From NCBI RefSeq assembly GCF_004340785.1, contig NZ_SLXS01000001.1, positions 310,001-374,000 of the forward strand: 64,000 nucleotides of DNA. Reading direction: 5' to 3'. The stretch comes from Tumebacillus sp. BK434. Lineage in GTDB: Bacteria; Bacillota; Bacilli; Tumebacillales; Tumebacillaceae. Made by a program: the position numbers and the translations under genes. The notes beneath the pieces were generated by a model. It was given only the letters and a program-made list of their open reading frames with translations. It did not search any database and was not told the origin of the DNA. Positions within the stretch are counted from its first letter, which is position 1, and each line of letters opens with the position of its first letter. Below are positions 45,216-52,503 of this stretch, one piece after another.

Positions 45216-45959
45216 ATGAACCTGTCTGCGATGCTGACTCATACGAAGATGGAGATCAAGCTGTTTTTCCGCGAGATCCTGTTCGTCTTCTTCACGTTCC
45301 TCCTGCCGGCGGTGAGCTTCATTTTCTTCGGCAGTATGTATGGCGATCAAACGTACAACGGCTATAACTACATCGACACGTACATTCCGGGGATGGTGTC
45401 GATCATCATGTTCACGACCGGATTTTTCACGATCGGCCTGCAGGTGGTCATCGACCGAGAAAAGGGCATTTACAAGCGGCTGCGCGGGACACCGCTCAAC
45501 TCGTCGTATGTGTTTGCATCGATTATCACGAAAGGATTCTTCTGCATCATCGTCGGGACGGTGGAAATTCTCCTGATCGCGAAGTACATGTTTGATGCCA
45601 ACCTCTCGGTCTTTTGGTTCCAGTTCATTCTGGCGATGATCCTCTGCGCCTTGTCATTTTTCGCAATGGGCTTCCTGATCGCCAGCATCGCCAAGCGCAT
45701 GCAGACGGCGATGGCGATCTCGATGGTCGCGATGTACCCGATGATGTTCCTGTCTGGCTCGACGATGCCGCTCGACATGATGCCGGAGATCATGCAGACG
45801 ATCTCCAAGTTCATTCCGATGACCTATGTCAAAGATTTGCTCCAGCTCGGCTGGGTCGGCAAGCTGTTCACCGAAGCGGCCGTCATGCCGGCCTTGGTGC
45901 TGGTCGGGATCTTCCTCGTCGGCACGTATATCGGCATCAAGAAGTTCAAGTGGGACTAA
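45216..45959 (+). CDS. ABC-2 type transporter permease
   Basis: 247 aa with about six hydrophobic segments (for example LFVFFTFLLPAVSFIFFG, FILAMILCALSFFAMGFLI, MPALVLVGIFLVGTYIG). Partner of the ATPase encoded 6 bases upstream; together they make a DrrAB-like exporter. Last gene of the thiopeptide cluster. No resistance copy of ribosomal protein L11 was seen in the window, so the transporter may also be the immunity factor. Confidence 0.92.
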   Translation: MNLSAMLTHTKMEIKLFFREILFVFFTFLLPAVSFIFFGSMYGDQTYNGYNYIDTYIPGMVSIIMFTTGFFTIGLQVVIDREKGIYKRLRGTPLNSSYVFASIITKGFFCIIVGTVEILLIAKYMFDANLSVFWFQFILAMILCALSFFAMGFLIASIAKRMQTAMAISMVAMYPMMFLSGSTMPLDMMPEIMQTISKFIPMTYVKDLLQLGWVGKLFTEAAVMPALVLVGIFLVGTYIGIKKFKWD

Positions 45960-46067
45960 GCGTTAGGAAGAATCTGCGTGCTGGATACACGTGTATCTCG
46001 ACCTGCTGGCGGACGCGTTGCACGGACAGCCGCAGGAACTGCCAACTTTCGATTGTCAACTGGCTTT

Positions 46068-46091
46068 GCTCCCTGAAAAGGGAGCTTTTTT
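46068..46091 (+). terminator. Intrinsic terminator of the thiopeptide cluster
   Basis: GCTCCC-TGAAAA-GGGAGC followed by T6. The rest of the 269-base gap 45960-46228 shows nothing I can name. Confidence 0.85.
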
Positions 46092-46228
46092 GTCCTGCCC
46101 GGAGCGAGTCGTTCTGAGCCATTCGCACCAATCTGCAGAAGCGGCGGACTAATTCCAGCCAAGCCTAAAGGTCGGTGTCGGATTATGTCGAATAGGGGGT
46201 GCATGCACAAAACGCAGCAGGAGGAACG

Positions 46229-47356
46229 ATGACAAACATGAAGAAATGCATGCACCTTCTCTTGGCAGGATTGCTGGTGATAGGCATCGTATCGGTGGCG
46301 GAGGCGGCGACACCCACACCGGCGGTCAGCACCGCGAAACAATACAATGTGTTTCAGCGCCAGACGTTTTTGAAAAGTTTTGTGACCTTCAACGAAGCGG
46401 TGGCTTATGCCAAGCTGTGGGATCATTCGTCGGTGGTGAAGATCGCCGGCAACTTGTGGCTGTGGGACAACTATCCGCGCTTTCATGTCTTTCAGGGCGA
46501 ACGGCTGCTGAAAGAGTTCACCACCCAACAGGCGGCGCTGGACTACGCGAAGCTCTGGGCGCGCTCGTCGGTCCGCACGTGGACAGGCTCTTGGCTGTGG
46601 GATAACTACCCGAAGTACAGAGTGTTTCAAGGGGAGCGGATGCTGCGGGAATACAAGTCGTTCGAGGAGGCGGTGGCCTATGCGCGGCTCTGGGCAGGCG
46701 CATCGGTCCGGCAGATCTCTGACGGGCGCTGGGTGTGGGACAACTTCCAAGTTAAAACGCTGGTCCTTGACCCCGGGCATGGCGGACGCGACCCGGGCGC
46801 GATCGCTCTGGATGGGACGCAGGAGAAAGACTTGACCCTGGCGTTCGGCTTGCAAGCGAAGGCAGAGCTGGTCAAACGCGGCTACAACGTGGTGATGGTG
46901 CGCGAGACGGACATGGAGCTCATCCCGGCTACGACCGATCTGGCCGAGGAACTGCAGGCGCGCGTCGATCAGTCAAAAGTGAGCGGGGCGCACCTGTTCG
47001 TCTCCTTGCATGCCAACTCGTTTTCCAGCAGCGGCACCTACGGGACGGAGACGTACTACAACACCACTTCCTCCTACGACGGCAGCGCCAACCCGTTTCC
47101 GGAGCAAAGCCGCCAACTGGCCGGGATCATCCAAAAGCACGCCGTCCGCGCGATGGGCACGTACAACCGCGGGGCGAAGGACAGCAATTTCTATGTCTTG
47201 CGCAAAAATACCGTTCCGGCGGCGCTGGTCGAGATCGGGTTCCTGTCCAATGCGGGTGACCTGAAAAAGCTGGAAGACACCGCTCTGCAGCAAAAATTCG
47301 CCGTGGAGATGGGCGCGGCGATCGATGAGTACTTTTCGGTCAGCGGGCAGAAGTGA
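46229..47356 (+). CDS. Secreted N-acetylmuramoyl-L-alanine amidase with three N-terminal repeats
   Basis: 375 aa. Zinc amidase (Amidase_3 family) that cuts the amide bond between muramic acid and the peptide stem. Signal peptide MKKCMHLLLAGLLVIGIVSV then AEA-A cleavage region. Three repeats of about 48 aa follow, each ending in LWLWDNYP, SWLWDNYP or RWVWDNF and containing a VFQxxxxLxxF stretch; these are probably wall-binding. The catalytic domain shows DPGHGG (His), RETD (Glu), SLHANS (His) and EIGFLSN (catalytic Glu). ATG 46229 follows AGGAGG closely. A strong terminator follows. It looks unrelated to the thiopeptide cluster. Confidence 0.92.
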   Translation: MTNMKKCMHLLLAGLLVIGIVSVAEAATPTPAVSTAKQYNVFQRQTFLKSFVTFNEAVAYAKLWDHSSVVKIAGNLWLWDNYPRFHVFQGERLLKEFTTQQAALDYAKLWARSSVRTWTGSWLWDNYPKYRVFQGERMLREYKSFEEAVAYARLWAGASVRQISDGRWVWDNFQVKTLVLDPGHGGRDPGAIALDGTQEKDLTLAFGLQAKAELVKRGYNVVMVRETDMELIPATTDLAEELQARVDQSKVSGAHLFVSLHANSFSSSGTYGTETYYNTTSSYDGSANPFPEQSRQLAGIIQKHAVRAMGTYNRGAKDSNFYVLRKNTVPAALVEIGFLSNAGDLKKLEDTALQQKFAVEMGAAIDEYFSVSGQK

Positions 47357-47362
47357 GCCAGT

Positions 47363-47399
47363 AAAAAGCTCCCTCCACGAAAGCGGAGGGAGCTTTTTT
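47363..47399 (+). terminator. Terminator, probably bidirectional
   Basis: AAAAAGCTCCCTCC and GGAGGGAGCTTTTTT form a 14-bp stem with an A tract on one side and a T tract on the other. It serves the amidase gene and, read from the other strand, the convergent GyrI-like gene. Confidence 0.92.
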
Positions 47400-47421
47400 G
47401 TTTGGCGGCCGGTTCTTTCAA

Positions 47422-47865
47422 CTATTTCAACGGCAGCCAGATCTCAAAGCTCGACTCATCGGTGTTGCCTTGCCAGCGCTCGTCATAGAGTTCGAGGAAG
47501 GGGACGGCGAAGTTGCGCTCGAGCCCGTTTTCCGGGAGCCAGGTCTTGTAGGCGTACTGGAAGGTGCCATGGAGGTTCTCCACTTTGCCTTGGTGCGTGA
47601 ACACCGCGTAGCGCTGTGCTGCCACTTCGCGGAGCACCATGCCGTCCGGGATGCGGGATGGATCGCAGACTTCGAAGCTGGCGATGTAGGTGAAGTCCTG
47701 CTCACGGTCCCAGGAGACGCCCCAGGTGTCGAGAAACTGGACTTCGCCAGCGCGGGGAATGAGGGTGTCCCAGAGGATGGGGATGCGGTCCATCTCTTCA
47801 TACGTGCCGGTCATTTCCAAGCCGATGACCGTAAAAGCGTCTTTTTCTGCAATTCGCGGTTCCAT
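47422..47865 (-). CDS. GyrI-like / AraC effector-binding domain protein
   Basis: 147 aa. Stand-alone effector-binding domain of the GyrI/Cass2 type, which binds small hydrophobic or cationic ligands. Family signature: EMDRIPILWDTLIP, then IPDGMVLREVAAQRYAVFTH and FQYAYKTWLPENG and a final ELYDERW with IWLPLK. ATG 47865 has GGAGG 11 bases upstream; a GTG at 47883 would lie on that site. The opposite-strand frame of similar length is a shadow. Confidence 0.85.
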   Translation of the reverse strand: MEPRIAEKDAFTVIGLEMTGTYEEMDRIPILWDTLIPRAGEVQFLDTWGVSWDREQDFTYIASFEVCDPSRIPDGMVLREVAAQRYAVFTHQGKVENLHGTFQYAYKTWLPENGLERNFAVPFLELYDERWQGNTDESSFEIWLPLK

Positions 47866-47884
47866 GAATGAGTAAGCCTCCACT

Positions 47885-47998
47885 TCAGAATGCGATGGGC
47901 CGGGTCACCGCCGCCCGGGCGGCGAAACGCTGCAAGCGGAACTCTTCCGCATCCGGCTGCAGGCCGTATGGAAGGGTCTGCTCAGCCGAAGCTGCCAT
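47885..47998 (-). CDS. Small ORF, 37 aa, unassigned
   Basis: Encodes MAASAEQTLPYGLQPDAEEF followed by a basic end. It begins one codon after the stop of the CMD-like gene, in the same frame, and ends just before the ribosome site of the GyrI-like gene. No ribosome site of its own, so translation could only be by coupling. Could be a real small peptide or the relic of a longer C-terminus. Confidence 0.3.
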   Translation of the reverse strand: MAASAEQTLPYGLQPDAEEFRLQRFAARAAVTRPIAF

Positions 47999-48001
47999 CA
48001 G

Positions 48002-48460
48002 TTACTCTCGTTCCAGTTCCATCGCGGTCACATACCAGTTCGCGGCGTTGATCAAGCCGATGTGCATCGTGAGCGCGACCAGTTCATCGTCCGAAAAATG
48101 GGCTTTGACGCGCGCCATCATATCGGTCGGCACGACGCCGTGATACGCCATCAGTTGGTCGCAATAGTCCAGCGCCGCCTGTTCCCGCTCGGTCAGCTGC
48201 ACGGCGGCGGCAGGAGCTTCTAAAATCGCAACGTTACGTTTCTGCTCATCCAGAGCAGCATCGCGGGCGCCTCGTCAGTACTCGCATCCATTATTGGAAG
48301 CGATGCGCAGGCGCAGCAGCTCGAACAGCTCCGGATCGTTCAGCGTCGCGGCATTGGCGCCGGACAGCTGCGTGAAGCCGGCGCGCACCGCCGGGTTGTT
48401 GGCGAGCGTTTTTTGGAACGGGGTGCCGGAGACGCCAGGCACAAAAGGCAATCGGGTCAC
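48002..48460 (-). CDS. CMD/AhpD-like protein with in-frame TGA at the redox motif (candidate selenoprotein)
   Basis: Carboxymuconolactone decarboxylase/AhpD-like fold, a family of thiol-based peroxidase and related enzymes. GTG 48460 has AGGAGGG 7 bases upstream. The frame is open for 152 residues except for one TGA (48275-48277) at codon 62. The family carries CxxC there, and the sequence reads NGC-E-Y-TGA-RGARDAALDE, so TGA replaces the second redox Cys. A hairpin in the right place for a bacterial SECIS lies downstream. The part after TGA (LTEREQAALDYCDQLMAYHG, ALTMHIGLINAANWYVTAME) is well conserved in character and still open. Either selenocysteine is inserted, giving a CxxU enzyme, or this is a nonsense-mutated gene or a sequencing error. 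The selenocysteine machinery is not in this window. Confidence 0.65.
48242..48258 (-). promoter_or_regulatory. Bacterial SECIS-like hairpin
   Basis: On the minus strand CTGCTC-TGGAT-GAGCAG forms a perfect 6-bp stem with a five-base loop containing GG. The loop begins 22 bases after the TGA codon, inside the 16-37 base range I recall for bacterial SECIS elements, and has a G among its first two loop bases. Confidence 0.45.
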
Positions 48461-48499
48461 GGTGAGTCCCTCCTGTTTGTCAAAAATCTCCATGCTTCT

Positions 48500-48508
48500 A
48501 TTTTAGCA
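48500..48508 (-). promoter_or_regulatory. Extended -10 element of the CMD-like gene
   Basis: Minus strand TG-C-TAAAAT, about 40 bases upstream of the GTG start. No clear -35. Confidence 0.4.
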
Positions 48509-48535
48509 CAGGAGGGATGCATTGCCTGCTAGATT

Positions 48536-48739
48536 TTAATGCGCCTTCATCCGCTCCGCCACTTCGATCAACTGCTGCGGTGCGATCATGCCGGTGTCGT
48601 AATCGCCTTGGAGCACGCGGTATTGTTCGGCAGCGGATGAACTGCTGTCGACCGGGTCTGTTTCCGGGTAGCCGTATCCTTTTACGAGGAAGCCTTTCGC
48701 TTCCAAATAGTTGATTGCTTCTGAAATCGTCATTTTCAT
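48536..48739 (-). CDS. Small conserved-looking protein, 67 aa
   Basis: Unassigned. MKMTISEAINYLEAKGFLVK is followed by GYGYPETDPVDSSSSAAEQY and a C-terminal helix. ATG 48739 is 8 bases after AAGGAAG. It is soluble, without cysteines or membrane segments. The CMD-like gene follows on the same strand about 75 bases on, with its own -10 in between. The proline- and tyrosine-rich middle (GYPETDP) is the most distinctive part. Confidence 0.7.
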   Translation of the reverse strand: MKMTISEAINYLEAKGFLVKGYGYPETDPVDSSSSAAEQYRVLQGDYDTGMIAPQQLIEVAERMKAH

Positions 48740-48803
48740 GGCAAACACTTCCTTCTCAGGCTGTTTCGGCTAGTATGCGCACGATCTGGCTCTTTTACGC
48801 AAT

Positions 48804-48832
48804 TTGACCATCTATTCTGTGATTGATAGAAT
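48804..48832 (+). promoter_or_regulatory. Sigma-A promoter
   Basis: TTGACC, 17-base spacer, TAGAAT. ATTCT/AGAAT arms flank the spacer end and the -10, which could be an operator. Drives the small membrane protein gene at 48888. Confidence 0.75.
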
Positions 48833-48887
48833 GAGAGTATGTTTTGAGAGGCACACGCCAATCGAGGGACGAAAGGATGAGCGCATC

Positions 48888-49208
48888 ATGCTGAATTTCT
48901 TGTTGATCGCAGCCGTTGTCTATCTGCTTACCACATGGGGAGTTCGTTTGCAGATGCGCGCCCAATTGTTCGGACAATCGCTTGTCGGCTTCTTAGGCTA
49001 TGCTTGCTCGCTGGCAGCAGGTACAGCTGCCGGTTTGTTTTTGACGCTGTGGGGCATTGGATATGTCGATCCGCTGGCTGGCGTGATGGAGATCAGCGTG
49101 GTGTCCACCGTGCTGTCTGTCGGGATCGGGGAATCTTTGCATGCGCGCAGTTCCCGTCTTTCGCTGTCAATGATGGCTCCGCTGCGCTCGAAAGGGTCGA
49201 AGCGGTAA
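48888..49208 (+). CDS. Small membrane protein, 106 aa
   Basis: Unassigned integral membrane protein with three hydrophobic stretches (FLLIAAVVYLLTTW, FLGYACSLAAGTAAGLFLTL, ISVVSTVLSVGIG) and a basic C-terminus (RSKGSKR). The frame is open from 48804, but that would start on the promoter; ATG 48888 follows AAAGGA by 10 bases and gives a normal membrane protein N-terminus. A terminator follows closely, so it is a single-gene unit. Confidence 0.7.
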   Translation: MLNFLLIAAVVYLLTTWGVRLQMRAQLFGQSLVGFLGYACSLAAGTAAGLFLTLWGIGYVDPLAGVMEISVVSTVLSVGIGESLHARSSRLSLSMMAPLRSKGSKR

Positions 49209-49230
49209 CACGATCTTGAATATCAACGAC

Positions 49231-49267
49231 GAACGGCGGACAGGATGGTCTGGTCCGTTCTTTTTTT
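49231..49267 (+). terminator. Intrinsic terminator
   Basis: GAACGGCGGAC and GTCCGTTC pair with a small bulge, followed by T7. Confidence 0.85.
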
Positions 49268-49321
49268 CATGATCGTACGGCTATACTATGGTGTCGGAGT
49301 TTGAAAAAAGGGGATGAAATC

Positions 49322-50398
49322 TTGAGCGAATACAACATCCGCGAAATTATGAAAGGCATGCTGTCCGATTGGGGCATTTCCGGCTATGAAGACCGCATTG
49401 CCGTTCGGCTTCGGGAAGCGCTTACGCCGTTTACCGACGACATTCGCATCGATAAAATGGGCAACTTGATTGCCAAGATCGCAGGCAAAGGCACAGCGCC
49501 GCGCAAAAGCGTGATGCTCGCTGCGCACATGGATGAGATCGGCCTGATGGTGACCAAGATCGAGCCGAAGGGCTTTCTGCGCGTGACCCGCATCGGCGGC
49601 GTCGACCCGCGCACGCAGGTGGCGCAGGAAGTGGTGGTACATACGAAAGACGGCGACTATGTCGGCATCGTCGGCTCCAAGCCGCCGCATCTGACCTCCA
49701 AGGAAGAGCGGGATAAGGCGTGGTCGCTGGAGGAGCTGTTCATCGACATCGCGATGCCGGAAGACATGGTGCGCGAAAAAGTCCGCGTCGGCGACCCGGT
49801 GACGATCCGCCGCGAGCCGATCGAGCTGCAGAATGACCGCATCGCCGGCAAGTCGCTCGACAACCGCGCTTCGATCGCGTCGGTGCTGGAATGCGTGGCG
49901 GAACTGCAGCATCTCGACCACGATGTCGATGTCTATGTGGTGGGTACCGTGCAGGAAGAGCGCGGCCTCGCCGGTGTGGGTCAGGCGACATACGGGTTGC
50001 AGCCGGACATCGGGATCGCGATCGACGTGACGTTTGGCGACATGCCGGGCGCGCCGTCCGACGCGACGTTCCCGCTCGGGTCGGGGCCGGCGATCGGCGT
50101 CGGACCGAACCTGCATCACAAGATCACCCGGAGCCTGACGGAGACGGCCGAGCGTTTGGAGATGGCTCATTCGTTCGAATTCCTCGAAGACAACACCGGC
50201 ACCGATGCCTGGGCGATCCAGGTGCAGCGCGAAGGCGTGCCGACCGGTCTCCTGTCGATCCCGCTGCGCTACATGCACACATCGGTGGAGACGGTTCGCT
50301 ATTCGGATATTCAAGGGGTCGGCAAGCTGCTCGCCCACTATATTGCCGGAATTGACGATGAGTATGTGGAGGGATTGAGTTGCTACTTAAAAGACTGA
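49322..50398 (+). CDS. M42 family metallo-aminopeptidase, first of three
   Basis: 358 aa, M42 (glutamyl aminopeptidase/endoglucanase M, YsdC-like) family: di-metal, tetrahedral cytosolic aminopeptidases. Metal and catalytic residues are visible in order: AAHMDEIG (His, catalytic Asp), GKSLDNRAS (bridging Asp), VQEERGLAG (Glu pair), AIDVTFGD (Asp) and MHTSVE (His). TTG 49322 lies 8 bases after AAAAGGGG and fits better than the TTG at 49301. Overlaps the next gene by 19 bases, so the three peptidases form one operon. Confidence 0.9.
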   Translation: MSEYNIREIMKGMLSDWGISGYEDRIAVRLREALTPFTDDIRIDKMGNLIAKIAGKGTAPRKSVMLAAHMDEIGLMVTKIEPKGFLRVTRIGGVDPRTQVAQEVVVHTKDGDYVGIVGSKPPHLTSKEERDKAWSLEELFIDIAMPEDMVREKVRVGDPVTIRREPIELQNDRIAGKSLDNRASIASVLECVAELQHLDHDVDVYVVGTVQEERGLAGVGQATYGLQPDIGIAIDVTFGDMPGAPSDATFPLGSGPAIGVGPNLHHKITRSLTETAERLEMAHSFEFLEDNTGTDAWAIQVQREGVPTGLLSIPLRYMHTSVETVRYSDIQGVGKLLAHYIAGIDDEYVEGLSCYLKD

Positions 50399-51405
50399 CC
50401 GAAGCGATGGGCCCGTCCGGGTACGAACATGAAATTCGGCAAGTGATCTACGAAGAGATCAAAGACTATGCCGACCGCATCTACACTGACGCGATGGGCA
50501 ACCTGTTTGCGGAAGTGGACGGCACCCGTCCGGGTCCGAAAGTGATGCTCTGCGCGCACATGGACGAAGTGAGCCTGTTCATCACGCAGGTTGAAGAGAA
50601 CGGCCTGATCAAGTTCCGCCACATCGGCGGGATCGATGACCGCGTGCTGCTCTCCAAGCCGGTGCAGATCGGCGACAACAAGATCTACGGCGTGATCGGC
50701 TCCAAGCCGCCGCATCACCAGAAGCCAAACGAGCGCAAGAAGCCGGTCGGCCTCGAACAGCTGCGCATCGACATCGGCGCGACCTCCCGCGAGGAAGCGC
50801 TGAAGTACGTGAAGCCGGGCGATGTGGCCGTCTTCGCGACGAAATACGAAGAGATCGGCCACCGCTGCGCCAAGTCGAAGTCGTTCGACGACCGCGTCGG
50901 CTGCGCGGTGATGGTCGAGACGATCAAGAAGAAATTTGACATCCCGGTCGTCTATGCGTTTACCGTGCAGGAAGAGATCGGTCTGCGCGGCGCCGGCCCG
51001 GCAGCGTACCGCATCGACCCGGACGTGGCGCTGGTGCTGGAAGGCACCTTGGCGTCCGACGTGCCGGATACGGTGGAACACGGGCAGGCGACGATCTCTG
51101 GCGCCGGTCCGGCTTTGTCGGTGATGGACGGCTCCTCCGTGCACAACCGCAAGTTCCTGCACGAGATGATCGAAGTGGCAGATGATGCGGGCATTCCGTA
51201 CCAGATCCGCAAGACGGTCGCAGGCGGCAACGATGCCGGACGGATTCACCTGACCAAGGAAGGGATTCTGGCAGGAGTCATCTCCGTGCCGACCCGTTAC
51301 ATCCATGCTCCGTCGCAGCTGATCTCGCTGGACGACTACGAGCAGACGATCGAGCTGGTGGAAAAGTTTCTCCGCCGCGTGGAGCAAGGGGGTTTTCAAG
51401 CATGA
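50380..51405 (+). CDS. M42 family metallo-aminopeptidase, second of three
   Basis: 341 aa. Same family signature: CAHMDEVSLF, SKSFDDRVG, VQEEIGLRG, VLEGTLASD and RYIHAPSQ. TTG 50380 with GGAGGG 5 bases upstream. The metal-site Asp before the dimetal Glu pair and the final His are kept, so it should be active. The ATGA overlap with the third gene indicates translational coupling. Confidence 0.9.
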   Translation: MLLKRLTEAMGPSGYEHEIRQVIYEEIKDYADRIYTDAMGNLFAEVDGTRPGPKVMLCAHMDEVSLFITQVEENGLIKFRHIGGIDDRVLLSKPVQIGDNKIYGVIGSKPPHHQKPNERKKPVGLEQLRIDIGATSREEALKYVKPGDVAVFATKYEEIGHRCAKSKSFDDRVGCAVMVETIKKKFDIPVVYAFTVQEEIGLRGAGPAAYRIDPDVALVLEGTLASDVPDTVEHGQATISGAGPALSVMDGSSVHNRKFLHEMIEVADDAGIPYQIRKTVAGGNDAGRIHLTKEGILAGVISVPTRYIHAPSQLISLDDYEQTIELVEKFLRRVEQGGFQA

Positions 51406-52382
51406 AAGAATTGATGGTCACGCTTGCTCAGGCGGCCGGCCCCAGCGGGCAGGAAGAAAACGTGCGTGCGCTGCTCAAAGCGGCGGTCGCACCGTACGCA
51501 GATGAAGTGCGCGAAGATGTGGTCGGCAACCTGATCGTCACCAAAAAAGGCACCGGGGCGTCGAAAAAGCATCTGTTGGTCGCCGCACACATGGATGAAG
51601 CCGGTCTGATGGCGTTGCATGTGGAAGCGGGCGGCCGCGTGCGCGTGGGCGGCATCGGCGGCCTCGAGCCGGAGGCGATCGTTGGACAGCGCTTCGTCTT
51701 TGCCAACGGCACGGTCGGCACCGTTCACGCCGATTCGCAAGAAGACAAAGAGCTGACGATGATCAAGCTCTACCTCGACCTTGGCGTCTCGACCAAGGAG
51801 GCGGCGGAGGAACTGGTGCGGGTCGGCGATTCCTGTGCCCGTCTGCAGGAAACCTTGGAGCTCGCGCCGGGCCGTCTGTCCGGCAAGGCGCTCGACAACC
51901 GCGTCGGCTGCGCAGCCGCTGTGGAAGTGCTGAAGCGCATCGGCACGCCCGTGCACGACGTGTCGGTCGTGTTCACGGTGCAGCACGGCGTCGGCTCGCG
52001 CGGCGTGAAGACGGCAGGTTATGCGCTGAAGCCGGACTTCGCGCTGGTGCTGGACGGCGTCAACACCGAGCATTGCGCGGCGGTGGAACTCGGCCAGGGC
52101 CCGGCGATCAAAGTGATCGACCGCCAGGCGATCGTGCCGCCGCGGATCAAGCACTTCCTGATCGAGCAGGCGGAAGCGGCCGGCATCGCATACCAGATGG
52201 AAGTGAACCCAGAAGGCACGTCCGACACCGGGGCGCTGTTGCTGACCGAAGACGGCATCCCGTCCGGGGCGCTGTCGATCCCGGTCAAAGTCGAAGCGAA
52301 CGGCACGGAGACGGTCGAGCTCCACGATGTGGAACTGACTGTGCAGTTGGCCGTCAAAGCGCTGGCCGCCTATTCGCTGTAA
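51402..52382 (+). CDS. M42 family metallo-aminopeptidase, third of three
   Basis: 326 aa. Motifs AAHMDEAGLM, GKALDNRVG, VLDGVNTEH and a conserved C-terminus. The catalytic Glu-pair segment reads FTVQHGVGSRG where the first two members have QEERGLAG and QEEIGLRG, so the general-base Glu-Glu pair is replaced by His-Gly. The final His ligand segment reads SIPVKVEANG without the usual YxHxP/S. This copy has probably lost peptidase activity and may act as a partner subunit. Terminator follows. Confidence 0.85.
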   Translation: MKELMVTLAQAAGPSGQEENVRALLKAAVAPYADEVREDVVGNLIVTKKGTGASKKHLLVAAHMDEAGLMALHVEAGGRVRVGGIGGLEPEAIVGQRFVFANGTVGTVHADSQEDKELTMIKLYLDLGVSTKEAAEELVRVGDSCARLQETLELAPGRLSGKALDNRVGCAAAVEVLKRIGTPVHDVSVVFTVQHGVGSRGVKTAGYALKPDFALVLDGVNTEHCAAVELGQGPAIKVIDRQAIVPPRIKHFLIEQAEAAGIAYQMEVNPEGTSDTGALLLTEDGIPSGALSIPVKVEANGTETVELHDVELTVQLAVKALAAYSL

Positions 52383-52397
52383 ACACTTGGAAGGAGA

Positions 52398-52430
52398 AGC
52401 ACCCTTGCACTGGGCAAGGGTGCTTTCTCT
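52398..52430 (+). terminator. Intrinsic terminator of the M42 operon
   Basis: GCACCCTTGC-ACTGG-GCAAGGGTGC followed by TTTCTC. Confidence 0.88.
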
Positions 52431-52431
52431 T

Positions 52432-52440
52432 GGTATAATA
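52432..52440 (+). promoter_or_regulatory. Extended -10 promoter of the aro operon
   Basis: TGG-TATAAT directly behind the M42 terminator, about 60 bases before aroC. No good -35 because the terminator stem occupies that region. Confidence 0.55.
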
Positions 52441-52503
52441 TTGCTTACTTGCGTAGTTTTGTTTTCATCACATTGAGCTGAGTTATGAGAGGAGTAGGTG
52501 AGT

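Noticed and set aside
46229..47356. Amidase as part of the thiopeptide cluster (leader or cell-wall role)
   Set aside because: Separated by a terminator and a 269-base gap, has a signal peptide and typical wall-binding repeats; housekeeping role is more likely.
47325..47871. Plus-strand frames opposite the GyrI-like gene
   Set aside because: The minus-strand product matches a known fold and has a ribosome site; the plus-strand frames are mirror images.
48002..48493. Two separate small genes split by a stop codon
   Set aside because: The two frames are the same frame, join into one CMD-like domain, and the second half has no start signal.
48460..48505. Leaderless mRNA for the CMD-like gene, because TAAAAT lies 6 bases before an ATG at 48493
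   Set aside because: A GTG at 48460 with AGGAGGG seven bases upstream is a far better start and leaves a normal 30-base leader.
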